From Mycolicibacterium helvum (GTDB lineage Bacteria > Actinomycetota > Actinomycetes > Mycobacteriales > Mycobacteriaceae): a DNA stretch of 64,000 nucleotides. The first letter of the stretch is position 1. Every line of letters starts with the position of its first letter. The stretch is from assembly GCF_010731895.1 (NCBI RefSeq), contig NZ_AP022596.1, positions 1,674,001 to 1,738,000 on the forward strand, in the 5' to 3' direction. Below are positions 1 to 10,395 of this stretch, piece by piece. Position numbers and translations under genes: made by a program. Below the pieces are notes generated by a model. It was given only the letters and a program-made list of their open reading frames with translations. It had not been told where the DNA came from and made no database searches.

Positions 1-89
1 CGGTCGCGTTGCCCGTGCAGGCGGTGGTGTCCGGCGCGGGAGTGCTCGCGCTTGGCGCTCTGATCTACGTGGTCCGTCGGTTGCGATAA
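1..89 (+). CDS. C-terminal end of a membrane protein (partial)
   Basis: An open frame enters from the left edge and ends with TAA at 87-89. The visible 28 residues are a hydrophobic stretch (AVVSGAGVLALGALIYVV) followed by a basic tail RRLR, which is what a last transmembrane helix with a cytosolic basic end looks like. Too little remains to name the family. The next gene starts 137 bases downstream on the same strand. Confidence 0.45.
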   Translation, partial: VALPVQAVVSGAGVLALGALIYVVRRLR

Positions 90-226
90 GCCTCGACCGC
101 GGGGGCAGGGTCATGAAGATGTGCCGGCGCCGGTAGCCGCGGAACTGGGCCAGTCCGGGCGCGACGGCCGTCCAGTTCATCCGTCTAGCATGCGCGAGGC
201 GCCTGGATGCGGTTGAGTTTCTGACC

Positions 227-1483
227 GTGATCCCGATGAGCTGGACGCCAGTTGACAGTCGCGCCGACGAGAAGTTCGTCGTCGCCCCGCACGAACGGCT
301 GAGCTGGTCGCGGACGTTGGGCATCGGGGCCCAACACGTGGTGGCGATGTTCGGCGCCACCTTCCTGGTTCCCGTACTCACCGGCTTTCCACCCGCCACC
401 ACACTGTTGTTCTCCGGTATCGGCACGCTGCTGTTCTTGGTGATCACCGGCAACCGACTGCCGAGCTACCTCGGCTCCAGCTTCTCGGTGATCGCCCCGG
501 TGACGGCAGCGGTGGCCTCACATGGCGCCGGCAGCGCGCTGGGCGGGCTGATCGCAGTCGGTGTGCTGCTGATCCTCATCGGCGTGGCCGTGCACCTGGC
601 CGGCACCCGCTGGATCGATATCGCGCTGCCCCCGGTCGTCACCGGCGCGATCGTCGCCCTGATCGGCTTCAACCTGGCGCCGGCCGCCAAGACGAATTTC
701 GAAAAGGGCCCGGTCGTCGGCGTCGTCACGCTGGTGCTGCTGGTGGTGGTGCTGGCGTTCTTCCGCGGCATCGTCGGGCGGCTGGCCATCTTCTTGGCGG
801 TGGTCACCGGTTATCTGCTCGCGCTGGCGCTCGGCGAGGTGGACACCTCGGGGATCGCCGCGGCCGGCTGGATCGGGCTGCCGCACTTCCAGACTCCGAC
901 GCTGAACCTGTCGGTGCTGCCACTGTTCCTGCCCGCGGTGATCGCGCTCATCGCCGAGAACATCGGGCACGTGAAGTCGGTGGGGCAGATGACCGGAGTC
1001 GACACCGATCCGCTGACCGGCCGGGCGCTGGCCGCCGACGGTGTCGCGACGGTGCTGGCGGGTCTGGGCGGCGGGTCAGCGACCACCACCTACGCCGAGA
1101 ACATCGGGGTGATGGCCGCGACCCGCGTCTACTCCACCGCGGCGTACTGGGTGGCCGGTGCGACGGCGATCCTTCTGGCGTTGTGTCCCAAGGTCGGAGC
1201 GACGATCTCGGCGATCCCACCCGGCGTGCTCGGCGGTGCCACCATCGTGCTCTACGGGCTCGTCGGCGTGCTGGGTGTGCGGATCTGGCTGACCAACAAT
1301 GTCGACTTCAGCTTGCCGATCAACCAGATGACCGCCGCGATCGCGTTGATCATCGGGATCGCCGACTTCACCTGGAGCATCGGCGATCTCACGTTCACCG
1401 GTATCGCGCTGGGGTCGATCGCGGCGCTCGTCGTCTATCACGGCATGCGGGCGCTGGGGGTACTGCGGGGCGCGCGGTCATAG
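227..1483 (+). CDS. uraA: Uracil/xanthine permease (NCS2 family)
   Basis: A 418-residue multi-pass membrane protein of the nucleobase:cation symporter-2 family, expected to import uracil or a related base with protons. Seen: the N-terminal QHVVAMFGATFLVPVLTG segment (from residue 36) and the two core motifs AENIGH (about 243) and TTTYAENIGVMAATRVYS (about 286); the glutamates in these motifs bind the base in UraA. About 12-14 hydrophobic segments cover the whole length. The GTG at 227 or the ATG at 236 may be the start. The NTTYGENIGVMAITRVYS-like motif favours uracil over xanthine, but the substrate is an inference. It stands alone, convergent with lpqL. A TAGCAT hexamer at 185-190 could be its -10 box. 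Confidence 0.85.
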   Translation: MIPMSWTPVDSRADEKFVVAPHERLSWSRTLGIGAQHVVAMFGATFLVPVLTGFPPATTLLFSGIGTLLFLVITGNRLPSYLGSSFSVIAPVTAAVASHGAGSALGGLIAVGVLLILIGVAVHLAGTRWIDIALPPVVTGAIVALIGFNLAPAAKTNFEKGPVVGVVTLVLLVVVLAFFRGIVGRLAIFLAVVTGYLLALALGEVDTSGIAAAGWIGLPHFQTPTLNLSVLPLFLPAVIALIAENIGHVKSVGQMTGVDTDPLTGRALAADGVATVLAGLGGGSATTTYAENIGVMAATRVYSTAAYWVAGATAILLALCPKVGATISAIPPGVLGGATIVLYGLVGVLGVRIWLTNNVDFSLPINQMTAAIALIIGIADFTWSIGDLTFTGIALGSIAALVVYHGMRALGVLRGARS

Positions 1484-1513
1484 CCGACCCGCGATCACGG
1501 CATCGAGTCCGAG

Positions 1514-3004
1514 TCACGACCCCACGATGAGGTGGCGGGTGCGGTCGTCGCGCAGCGGAATACCGTTGCGGCCGTCCATGTCCTGGGCATAGAGACCGAC
1601 CGAGAAAGCCACTCCCCCGCCGAGAATGCCCAACGCGGTCTTGTCGATGTGCTCAAGGGTGTCGGTGCTCTTGTGGTAGTTCGGATCGAATGGCGCGTCG
1701 GCGGTCCCGCCCCACAGCTTCTGCTGATCGACGGTCTTGTTCTCCTCGGCTCCGGAGAACAGTCCACCGGAGGGCACCCCGGCCTGGGTGAAGGCATCGT
1801 AGTCCGACCGGCCGTCGAATGACGTGTCCTGGGCGGTCTTTCCAGCCGATTTGAGATACGCGACCAAGGTCCGTTCAATACCCGCCGACCCTTCGGGCAC
1901 TCGCGGTATCCGGCCGGTGCGTCCCGGCGCCGTGGACTGGTCACCGTCATAGGTGAAGTAGCCGGGGTTGGGTGAGCCGATCATGTCGTAGTTGAGGTAC
2001 AGCGCAATGTCCTTGAGCTGATCGACACTGAGCGATTCGATGTATTTCGTGGACCCGATCGTACCGAGTTCCTCAGCCCCCCAGAATGCAAACCGGACAG
2101 CGTTTTTCACCTCGCCGTTGGGGCCGAGTTGTGCGGCGGTCTCCAGCACCGCGGCCACACCCGATCCGTTGTCGTTGATGCCCGGCCCTTCGGGCACGCT
2201 GTCCAGGTGGGCGCCGACCATCACGACGTCACTGGCCGAGCCGGTCTTGGTCTGGGCAATGACGTTGCGCGCACTGACGTTCTTGGTGCTGGCTTCGAGC
2301 TTGAGCGTCACCGGACCGGGATTGGCCCGTAGCGCCGCCCCGTCGGCCTTCGTCACCCCGACCACCGGGAGTTTGACGTCGGTGTCCTCGCCGAGGGTGG
2401 CACCCATTTGTTGGCCGTCGACATTGTCGGCGACGACCAGCGCGACGGCCCCCAGCTTGGCGGCGATGGCCTGTTTGTCCTTGAACGGACAGCTACCCCG
2501 GTCCACGAGAACCACCGCTCCCTTGACCGGCAGGCCGTCGTAGTCGGCCGGGGCGCACCCGGGGGTGTCCTCGGCCGGCGCGACGACGAGCGGTCCGCTG
2601 ACCCCCTGCGGCGGGGTGGGCAGGCTGAACTCCATGGCTCGGGCCGTCACCCCGGCGCCGCCGACCCGTAACTCAGGGCTACCGGACTGGAAAACCTTGG
2701 CCTGGAACTCGGGGGTTTGCACGTCGAACCCTTTTGCCCGCAGCACGCCCGCCACATAGTCGACGCTGGCCTCGAATCCTGGGGTACCGACCGCCCTGGT
2801 GCCGTTGTTGGCGTTGGCGATGTCCTGCAGCTTCTGCAGGTGGGCGGACATGGCGTCGGTGGTGACCTGCTTGCGTAATCCGTCGGCAAACTGGGCGGCG
2901 GGATTCGCCGCGCCTTGCTGGACGGAGTTGGCCTGGTGGTTGCAGCCCGCCACGGCGACCACGGCGACCGCGAGCGTCATCACGGCCAGGTGTCTGGTAG
3001 TCAT
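1514..3004 (-). CDS. lpqL: LpqL-like lipoprotein, M28 family zinc aminopeptidase
   Basis: A 496-residue exported lipoprotein: signal sequence with lipobox VAGC (Cys21), a PA (protease-associated) domain at roughly 110-235, then an M28 peptidase domain. Metal and catalytic residues are visible: GAHLDS (H266, D268), GINDNGSG (D278), and the EE pair in WGAEELG (E311/E312); later ligands lie in DYDAF and in YHKSTDT. By family it removes N-terminal amino acids from peptides at the outer face of the membrane. It matches M. tuberculosis LpqL (Rv0418), which also neighbours the thiamine genes. A TAATCT box 7 nt upstream of the ATG suggests a leaderless transcript. It is transcribed divergently from the permease gene at 3062. 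Confidence 0.88.
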   Translation of the reverse strand: MTTRHLAVMTLAVAVVAVAGCNHQANSVQQGAANPAAQFADGLRKQVTTDAMSAHLQKLQDIANANNGTRAVGTPGFEASVDYVAGVLRAKGFDVQTPEFQAKVFQSGSPELRVGGAGVTARAMEFSLPTPPQGVSGPLVVAPAEDTPGCAPADYDGLPVKGAVVLVDRGSCPFKDKQAIAAKLGAVALVVADNVDGQQMGATLGEDTDVKLPVVGVTKADGAALRANPGPVTLKLEASTKNVSARNVIAQTKTGSASDVVMVGAHLDSVPEGPGINDNGSGVAAVLETAAQLGPNGEVKNAVRFAFWGAEELGTIGSTKYIESLSVDQLKDIALYLNYDMIGSPNPGYFTYDGDQSTAPGRTGRIPRVPEGSAGIERTLVAYLKSAGKTAQDTSFDGRSDYDAFTQAGVPSGGLFSGAEENKTVDQQKLWGGTADAPFDPNYHKSTDTLEHIDKTALGILGGGVAFSVGLYAQDMDGRNGIPLRDDRTRHLIVGS

Positions 3005-3011
3005 CGCGCCC

Positions 3012-3017
3012 AGATTA
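3012..3017 (-). promoter_or_regulatory. Candidate -10 box for lpqL
   Basis: On the minus strand the hexamer TAATCT fits the mycobacterial TANNNT consensus and ends 7 nt before the lpqL ATG, the spacing expected if the transcript begins at the start codon. No ribosome binding site is visible between them. Confidence 0.4.
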
Positions 3018-3061
3018 GACGTCTCCGCATTTGCGCAGGTTCGGGTGGCACCATGTGCTCG

Positions 3062-4039
3062 ATGACTGTGACCGCCCCGCGCCGCCGCCTGGTGACCTCA
3101 ACCGAGGTCCTGGTGGCGGCGCTGGTGGGATGTGCCCTGGTAGGCAGCTGGATGCGCGACGGCGTGGCCGGGAATCCACGGCTGGCCACCGCCGGAACGG
3201 TGTTCGCCGGGGTATTTCTGCAGGCCGTGCCGTTTCTGGTGCTCGGTGTGGTGATCAGTGGCCTGATTGCCGCGTTCGTCTCCCCCGAGCGGCTGGCCCG
3301 GATGCTGCCCCGGCGGGCGCCCGCGGCGGTGCTGGCCGCCGGGGTGGCCGGCGCGGCGCTGCCGGGCTGTGAGTGCGGGTCGGTTCCGGTGGCCCGGCGG
3401 CTATTCGGTGACGGGACGACGGGCGCGGCGGCGCTGACGTTCATGCTGAGCGCGCCGGCGATCAATCCGGTGGTGCTGGTGGCCACCGCGGTGGCCTTCC
3501 CCGGCCAACCGGCGATGGTGGCGGCCCGCTGCCTGGCCTCGCTGGCCACCGCCGTGGTGATGGGGGTGCTGTGGTCGCGGTGGGGGCGGCCCGGCTGGGT
3601 GACCCGCAAGCTCCCCCGCCCCGGCGGTGACGAGCAGTCCCACTGGACGGTGTTCACCGAGGCGGCCCGGCACGACTTCTTACAGGCCGGCTCGTATCTG
3701 GTGATCGGCGCCGCGGCGGCGGCCACCCTGCGAGTTGTGGTGCCGCCGTGGATGTTCGAGCATGTGGCCGGTCATCTGGTGATCGGCGTCGTCACCATGG
3801 CACTGCTGGCCTTCGTGCTGGCCCTGTGCTCGGAAGCCGACGCGTTCGTGGCGGCCAGCCTCACCATGGTGCCGCTGGTACCGCGGCTGGTGTTCCTGGT
3901 GGTCGGTCCGGCCGTCGACGTGAAACTGGTTGCCATGCAAGCGGGTTTGTTTGGGCGCAGTTTCGCGCTGCGCTTCGCGCCGGTCACGCTGGTGGTTGCG
4001 ACCGTCCTGGCGACCGCGGTGGGTCTGGTGCTGCTGTGA
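3062..4039 (+). CDS. YraQ/DUF318-type membrane permease
   Basis: A 325-residue multi-pass membrane protein of the DUF318 (YraQ, ArsP-related) permease family. The diagnostic segment LPGCECGSVPVARRL (about residues 100-114, with Cys103 and Cys105) and the repeats APAINPVVLV and CSEADAFVAAS are present. These proteins are predicted exporters or permeases; the substrate is unknown, with metal or thiol compounds suggested by the conserved cysteines. The frame is open upstream, but ATG 3062 (or 3053) is preferred because the upstream residues are not family-like and lie in lpqL's promoter. Its stop codon overlaps the GTG of the next gene, so the two are translationally coupled, as is usual for this pair. 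Confidence 0.8.
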   Translation: MTVTAPRRRLVTSTEVLVAALVGCALVGSWMRDGVAGNPRLATAGTVFAGVFLQAVPFLVLGVVISGLIAAFVSPERLARMLPRRAPAAVLAAGVAGAALPGCECGSVPVARRLFGDGTTGAAALTFMLSAPAINPVVLVATAVAFPGQPAMVAARCLASLATAVVMGVLWSRWGRPGWVTRKLPRPGGDEQSHWTVFTEAARHDFLQAGSYLVIGAAAAATLRVVVPPWMFEHVAGHLVIGVVTMALLAFVLALCSEADAFVAASLTMVPLVPRLVFLVVGPAVDVKLVAMQAGLFGRSFALRFAPVTLVVATVLATAVGLVLL

Positions 4040-4731
4040 GGCGCGAAACCGAGAACACTCTGCTGCTGATCGTCGGGATCGCCCTGGTGATGGTCACCGT
4101 CACCGGGGCCTACACCCGCTACGTCAAACCGGCGATGCTGCCGTGGCTGGCGATCTCGTCGGCGGTGGTCATCGGGCTGGCGCTGGTCGCAATCACCCGG
4201 GATATCCGCAGCGGCGGTGCGAACCACGACCACACCGGACATGTTCACCGCAACGGCATCGTCTGGCTGTTGGTGCTGCCGGTGGTGTTGTTGATCTTTG
4301 TGGTGCCACCGGCCTTGAGTGCCAGGGCTGCCGCGCCGGCGACGGTGACCGGCGCCCGGTCGTTTCCACCGCTAGCGGCCGGGGCGGCGCCCGCGGTGTC
4401 GCTGCCCGAGGTGCTGATGCGCGTCGCGGTCGGCAAGGTGGGTGGCCTGGACGGCAGACAGATCACCACGACCGGGTTCACCATGCGCGACGGCGATCGA
4501 GTCGACCTGGCCAAGATCGTCATCATCTGCTGTGCGGCCGACGCCCAGCTGGCCCGGCTCCATCTGTCCGGTCCGGCGGCGTCGAGCGCGGCCGCGTATC
4601 CGGAGAACACCTGGATTCGGGTGGAGGGCACTGTGCCCGCGGGCCAGACCTATTCGGGCACCGAATCGATACCGACGCTTGAGGTGTCGAGCATCACCCG
4701 CATCGACCCGCCCGCCAATACCTACGGCTGA
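4036..4731 (+). CDS. YcgQ/DUF1980-family partner of the permease
   Basis: A 231-residue protein of the TIGR03943/DUF1980 family that normally accompanies DUF318 permeases. It has two N-terminal membrane segments, a histidine-rich loop NHDHTGHVH (63-71), a third membrane segment, and an extracytoplasmic C-terminal domain with the family signature IVIICCAADA (Cys165-Cys166). The paired cysteines and His-rich loop suggest metal binding, which is an inference. The start is GTG at 4036 in a GTGA overlap with the permease stop. Its 3' end overlaps by 10 nt the end of the convergent esterase gene. Confidence 0.8.
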   Translation: MRRETENTLLLIVGIALVMVTVTGAYTRYVKPAMLPWLAISSAVVIGLALVAITRDIRSGGANHDHTGHVHRNGIVWLLVLPVVLLIFVVPPALSARAAAPATVTGARSFPPLAAGAAPAVSLPEVLMRVAVGKVGGLDGRQITTTGFTMRDGDRVDLAKIVIICCAADAQLARLHLSGPAASSAAAYPENTWIRVEGTVPAGQTYSGTESIPTLEVSSITRIDPPANTYG

Positions 4732-5491
4732 GCGAACCTGGTCACGATCAGGTCGGCGACTGCCTGCATACCGGCGGCGTTGGGGTGAAACGGCTTCGGC
4801 CGCCACGGCAGCAACGAGCCGGCGCCGATCGTCCACGGGTCGGCTGACCAGGCGTGGTGGTCGCGGCTCGCTTCGGCGGCGTGGACCACCTCGCAGCCGG
4901 TGGCCGCAGCAGCGTCGGACGTCTGCTGCGCCAGTCGGTCCGCCACGAGCCGCCCCAGATCGGCGACGTCACCGGGCAGCGGTGGGGCAGGTGTTCCTGA
5001 CGGCGGCAACAGAGTCAGGTAGTCCACGAACATGATTCGCGCTCGTGGCGACCGGTCGCGCAGCACCTGACCGATTTCCCGCAGTGCCGCACCGATCTGA
5101 TTCAGCGCCGCCTCGCGGGCGGCGGGGTCCAGGAGTTCGCGCAGCCGGTCGCCGAGCACGGGCAGGGCCCTCAGTATCGATGGCAGCGTCGCGGCGAACA
5201 GCAGCGGGACGTAGCCGACGTCGTTGCCGCCGATGGTGACGGTGACCAGTTCCTCCGTGCCGTTCAGCACATCGATCTGCGGTGACGCCCCGCGCTGGCG
5301 TTCACGCAGCACGTTGGCGGTGGTGGCGCCGGAGTAGGTGACGTCAACCAGGTCGAGGCCCAGGCGTTCGGCCGCCAGGTGTGGATAGTTGCGGGCTGAG
5401 CGGCCAGCAGCCAACGGTGAACCCGCTGCCCTGGGCGTGATCCCCGGCCCTGCGGCCATCGAACTACCCAGGGCCACATAGCGGCTGGTCA

Positions 5492-5492
<1 letters not shown>
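4722..5492 (-). CDS. SGNH/GDSL-type esterase or lipase
   Basis: A 256-residue SGNH hydrolase. Block I reads ALGSSMAAG (serine 10 or 11 in place of the GDS context), block III is IGGND (88-91) and the C-terminal catalytic His is in FHPNAAG (His236). The usual aspartate three residues before that His is not present (Lys233), so the triad may be reduced to a dyad. No clear signal peptide is seen, so it is probably cytosolic or exported by an unrecognised route. It is the last gene of the thiO-thiS-thiG run, with its ATG overlapping the thiG stop (TGATG), but a role in thiamine metabolism is not evident. The substrate is unknown. Confidence 0.75.
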
Positions 5493-6436
<944 letters not shown>

Positions 6437-6440
<4 letters not shown>

Positions 6441-7519
6441 GTCCGTGCTCCCATCAACTCGGCGGCGATCCGTTCAGCAGTCCACGGCGCCAACAGAAAT
6501 CCCGATCGGCCATGTCCGGTGGCCACCAGTGTGCACTCGTCCAGCCGTCCGACGATCGGCATGTTGTCCGGGGTCATCGGCCGCAACCCCGCCGCACATT
6601 CGGCCAGTTCGTACTCGCCGAGTGCGGGCATCACCTCGCAGGCGTCGTCGAGCAGCTCACGCACACCGGCCACCGCAGGCGCGGTGTCACGGCCGTGTTC
6701 GTACTGCGTAGCACCGATCACGATGCCGTCAGCCCGGGGCACCAGATACACCGATCGGCCGTGCACCCTGGCCCGAATCACCCGCTGCGGCACCGGCATA
6801 CAGCCGCGTCGCCAGCGCAGCCGCAGCACCTCACCCTTGACCGGACGGACCTGCAGGCCGGGCCACAGCGCGGGAGCATCGATCCCGTTGGCGACCACCA
6901 CGGTATCCGCGCCGTCGCGGGCGTCATCGAGCCGCTCCACCGGCCCCGCCCACCGAACCCCGAGCTGCTCGCAGTGCGCCGCCAAGGCGGTCACCAGCTT
7001 GCGGTTGTCCACTGCCAGCTCGTCGGCAGCGATGAAACCGTGCCGAATTCCTTGGGCCAGAAGCGGTTCGATGTCTCTTGCGGTAGTCGTCACGGTGACC
7101 GGATGCCCCTGAGCCGACAGCCAGTCCGCGACAGTGCGCAGGTCCTGCGCGTCGGCGCGATCGACCCCGACGACCAGCGACTCACGTGCAGTCACCACAT
7201 CGTCGGGCAGGCCGTCGAGGAAACCGTCATGCCACAGCCGCAGCGACTCCAGCCCCAACGCCAGCAGCTTCTCCTCGCCTGGCCAGCCCTCGCTGTGTGG
7301 GGCCAGCATCCCGCCGGCCACCCACGACGCCCCCGGCCCGGGAATCTTCCCCGAGTCGCTTCGCTCCTGCCCGCCGGGATTCTTCCCCGAGTCGCTTCGC
7401 TCCTGCCCGCCGGCAGGGGTCCTGTGTACCCGCACCGACAACCCGTCCAACGCCGCGCGACGGGCCACGGCGAGACCGATGACGCCGCCACCGATGACGG
7501 CCAGAGATTCCTGTGACAT
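6437..7519 (-). CDS. thiO: Glycine oxidase ThiO with a repeat insertion
   Basis: A 360-residue FAD-dependent amine oxidase that converts glycine to dehydroglycine for thiazole synthesis. The Rossmann motif VIGGGVIGLA is at residues 8-17, the family segment GASWVAGGMLAPHSEGWPG follows from about 63, and the C-terminal VATGHGRSGFLLAP motif is near the end. Residues 37-60 are an extra tandem duplication (12 residues twice, GGQERSDSGKNP then GGQERSDSGKIP) encoded by a 36-nt DNA repeat; it lies in the loop right after the second beta-strand, where it may be tolerated. The frame is open far upstream, but ATG 7519, just after the riboswitch and an AAAGGG sequence, is clearly the start. It overlaps thiS downstream. 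Confidence 0.92.
7343..7414. repeat. 36-nt tandem repeat inside thiO
   Basis: Two nearly identical units, offset by exactly 36 nt, each containing CGAGTCGCTTCGCTCCTGCC. Being a multiple of three, the repeat keeps the frame. On the minus strand the unit contains GGAGCGAAGCGACTC, a purine-rich palindrome-like sequence of a sort often scattered between mycobacterial genes; a related purine-rich stretch follows pknG at 13634-13665. Confidence 0.85.
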
Positions 7520-7526
7520 ATCCCTT

Positions 7527-7614
7527 TCGCTTCCTTCGCCGGCATGACCCGGATCAGGTGGTGACGGTCTGGAGGAGGTTGCTCCACTCTCAGCCCCGCT
7601 CCCGGGGCTCCCGT
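7527..7614 (-). promoter_or_regulatory. TPP riboswitch (THI element) for thiO-thiS-thiG
   Basis: On the minus strand, reading toward thiO, the leader contains the hallmarks of the thiamine pyrophosphate aptamer: a GC-rich stem with CTGAGA (complement of 7588-7593) and, 30 nt later, the conserved block ACCTGATCCGGGTCATGCCG followed by GCGAAGGAAG (complement of about 7530-7559). The aptamer ends about 10 nt before the thiO ATG and near its AAAGGG sequence, so ligand binding is likely to control translation initiation or early termination. ThiE on the other strand is not downstream of it. Confidence 0.93.
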
Positions 7615-7636
7615 GCCAACCGTCCACGCTAGCCGC

Positions 7637-7642
7637 TACGGT
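7637..7642 (+). promoter_or_regulatory. Candidate -10 box for thiE
   Basis: TACGGT fits TANNNT and ends 6 nt before the GTG at 7649, the spacing of a leaderless mycobacterial promoter. It supports that start and places thiE outside the riboswitch. Confidence 0.35.
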
Positions 7643-7648
7643 CGCGGT

Positions 7649-8350
7649 GTGCACGAACCTCAGATCAGGCTGGCGACCGCACGGCTGTACCTCTGCACCG
7701 ATGCCCGCCGTGAACGCGGTGATCTGGCCGAGTTCGCCGACGCGGCGCTGGCCGGCGGCGTCGACCTCATCCAGCTGCGCGACAAGGGCTCCCCCGGCGA
7801 GCACCAGTTCGGGCCGTTGGAGGCACGCGGCGAGCTGGCGGCGCTGGAGATTCTGGCCGACGCGGCCCACCGGCACGGCGCACTGCTGGCGGTCAACGAC
7901 CGCGCCGACATCGCCCGCGCCGCCGGCGCCGACGTGCTGCATCTGGGCCAGGACGACCTGCCGTTGGCGGTGGCCCGCGACATCGTCGGCCCAGACACCG
8001 TGATCGGCCGGTCCACGCACGCGATCGGTGAGGCCGCCCGCGCGTTGACCGAGGACGTCGACTACTTCTGTGTCGGCCCGTGCTGGCCGACGCCGACGAA
8101 GCCGGGTCGGGCCGCACCCGGTCTGGGCCTGGTGCGCGAGGTGGCGGCGACGGGACCGGACAAGCCGTGGTTCGCGATCGGCGGGATCGACGAGGCGCGC
8201 CTGCCCGAGGTGCTGGACGCCGGGGCGAGCCGAATTGTGGTGGTGCGGGCGATCACCGCGGCCGACGACCCCAAGGCCGCTGCCGCCCGGTTGCGTGCCG
8301 CGCTCGACCAATCCCCTGGTCGATGCGCTCCCACCCAGCGGTCCAGCTAG
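7649..8350 (+). CDS. thiE: Thiamine-phosphate synthase ThiE
   Basis: A 233-residue TIM-barrel enzyme joining HMP pyrophosphate and thiazole phosphate to thiamine phosphate. Visible motifs: [15 protein letters not shown] (substrate pyrophosphate contacts), [40 protein letters not shown] and FAIGGID, all in family order. GTG 7649 is preferred over the frame's first codon at 7613 because homologues begin at this point. The last dozen residues (after RAALDQ) look like a non-conserved tail. It is divergent from the thiO operon and its 3' end overlaps the convergent mutT3 gene by 4 nt. Confidence 0.93.
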   Translation: MHEPQIRLATARLYLCTDARRERGDLAEFADAALAGGVDLIQLRDKGSPGEHQFGPLEARGELAALEILADAAHRHGALLAVNDRADIARAAGADVLHLGQDDLPLAVARDIVGPDTVIGRSTHAIGEAARALTEDVDYFCVGPCWPTPTKPGRAAPGLGLVREVAATGPDKPWFAIGGIDEARLPEVLDAGASRIVVVRAITAADDPKAAAARLRAALDQSPGRCAPTQRSS

Positions 8351-8988
8351 CCGACCTCAGCGGGCGCCGACGTGCACCACGCGAAGACACCGGACTGGAT
8401 CTCGACGGTGTGCGGCACAGGTTGCTGGCATTCCTCGTGATCGTCCGAGCTCAGCATGGCGGTGATGCGCAGCCGTTCCCAACTGGCGGCGAAGCCGGGG
8501 TGCAGCGGCAACTCCACGACCTCGGCCTCGGCCACCCAGCGCAGCTCGGAACTCTCCCGGTTCGCGACGGTGGTCAACAATGCGGGAGCGTCGGCGACGA
8601 CGGTGGTGTAACTCCAGTGGGTTCCGCCGGTGCCGAGGACCTCGGCCGTGACCACCGTCGCGCGGACCTGCACGTGCTCGGCGAGCAGCCCGGCTTCCTC
8701 GTGGGCTTCGCGAACGGCGGCCTGCTCGGGGGTTTCGTGGCTGTCGCGGGCGCCGCCGGGCAGCGCCCAGGTACCGCCCTGATGGCTCCACGGCGCGCGA
8801 TGCTGAAGCAGCACCGCCGGGGTACCGTCGGGGCGGGGGGCTCGCAACAACAGTCCGGCGGCACCGTGCCGTCCCCAGTAGTGCGTGCCGGTATCGGATA
8901 CCACCCAGCCGTCGCCATCCCCACGCACGCGTTCAGGATAAGCACGCCACGCCGAGAGTAGGTCGTTCGATCCCACCCCATCCGTCAC
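8347..8988 (-). CDS. mutT3: Nudix hydrolase MutT3
   Basis: A 213-residue Nudix hydrolase. The complete Nudix box occupies residues 79-101 with G79, E85, R93, E94, E97, E98 and G100 in the canonical spacing, so Mg-dependent pyrophosphohydrolysis is expected. Length, flanks (thiE on one side, glnX on the other) and the preserved segments [12 protein letters not shown] and [20 protein letters not shown] match M. tuberculosis MutT3 (Rv0413), annotated as a nucleotide-pool sanitiser. GTG 8988 is chosen because an AGAGG sequence precedes it; the frame is open to 9057. Which oxidised nucleotide it prefers cannot be read from sequence. Confidence 0.87.
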   Translation of the reverse strand: MTDGVGSNDLLSAWRAYPERVRGDGDGWVVSDTGTHYWGRHGAAGLLLRAPRPDGTPAVLLQHRAPWSHQGGTWALPGGARDSHETPEQAAVREAHEEAGLLAEHVQVRATVVTAEVLGTGGTHWSYTTVVADAPALLTTVANRESSELRWVAEAEVVELPLHPGFAASWERLRITAMLSSDDHEECQQPVPHTVEIQSGVFAWCTSAPAEVG

Positions 8989-9079
8989 AGGACCTCTTAG
9001 GATTGTCTCAGGAAATGCGCGGGGTATCCCGGCAAGGGCAGCAGCGAATCCGGGCAACAGGGAATGAGGTCCGCGAAAG

Positions 9080-10395
9080 GTGACCGTCGAGCTGGCGCAC
9101 CCGTCGACCGAGCCGTTGGGGCAACGGACGCCGACCCTGCCCGCTCACCCCCGGTGGTGGTTCCTGCGTACCACCCCCGGGCGGATCCTGACCCTTGGCC
9201 TGATCCTGGCCACTCTGGGGATCCTCAGTGCGTTTGCCACCTCCACAACGATCACCAATCGGCAGACCCAGCTGACCACCGTCCTCAACCACACCGAGCC
9301 GCTGTCCTTCGCGGCCGGGCAGCTCTACACCACGCTGTCGGTGGCCGACGCCGCCGCAGCGACCGCGTTCATCGCCGGCTCGGAGCCGCGCGCCGTGCGA
9401 CAGCGCTACGAGCAGGCGATCACCGATGCGGCGGTCGCGGTCACCCGGGCGGCCAGTGGGCTCACCGACGAGCCCATGATTCAGCTGCTGGGTCGGATCA
9501 ATGCGCAGCTGGCCGTCTACACCGGTCTGATCGAGACGGCGCGGACCAACAACCGGATGGGCAACCCGGTCGGTTCGTCGTACCTGTCGGAGGCCTCGGC
9601 GCTGATGCAGCAGCAGATCCTGCCCGACGCGCAGCGGCTCTACGAGGAGACCTCGACGCGGGTCGACACCGAGACCACGGCCTCCACCCGGATCCCGGCG
9701 CCGGTGCTCATCGTGGTGGCCGCGACCCTGTTGTTCGGGGTGTTCGGGCACCGGTGGCTGGCCGATCGAACCAGACGCCGGGTCAACGTCGGCCTGATCG
9801 CCGGCGGCCTGGCTATCGTGGTGATGATCATCTGGGTGGGTTCGGCGCTGATCATCTCCACTGCAGGTAGCCGGGCTGCCAAGAACACCGCGGCCGAGTC
9901 GCTCAAAACGGTGACTAACCTGGCGATCACCGCCCAACAGGCACGCGCCGACGAGACGCTGTCGCTGATCCGGCGGGGCGACGAAGACGTCCGTAAGCGG
10001 TCCTACTACCAACGCGTTGAAGCCATGCACACTCAGCTCGCCGACTACCTGGCCCGAAACGACGCCATCGCCAAGGACGACCTCGCCAACGCCGACCAAC
10101 TGCTGACGACGTGGCGGCAAGCCGACGAGCGGATCAACGCCTACATCTCGGTGGGCAACTACCAGGCGGCCACCCAGGTGGCCCTCGGCACCGGCGAGGA
10201 CGACTCGACGCCGGCGTTCGACAAGCTCGACGCGGCGCTGTCCATCGGTATCCGGGAGAGCCGCAACCAGCTGCGCAACGACATCCTGTCTGCCCGCCGC
10301 GTGCTGTCGGGCACGACCGTCGGCGGCGTGGTGCTTTCGGTCGGCGCGGCGTTGGCGGTGGCGCTGGGTTTGTGGCCCAGGCTGAGCGAGTACAG

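Noticed and set aside
1484..1513. Rho-independent terminator between uraA and lpqL
   Set aside because: The 30-nt gap has no strong hairpin with a T-run. The same was true of the other convergent gaps checked (13620-13667, 18885-18950, 31520-31528).
7343..7414. CRISPR array
   Set aside because: Only two adjacent units with no spacers, and inside a coding frame; it is a tandem duplication.
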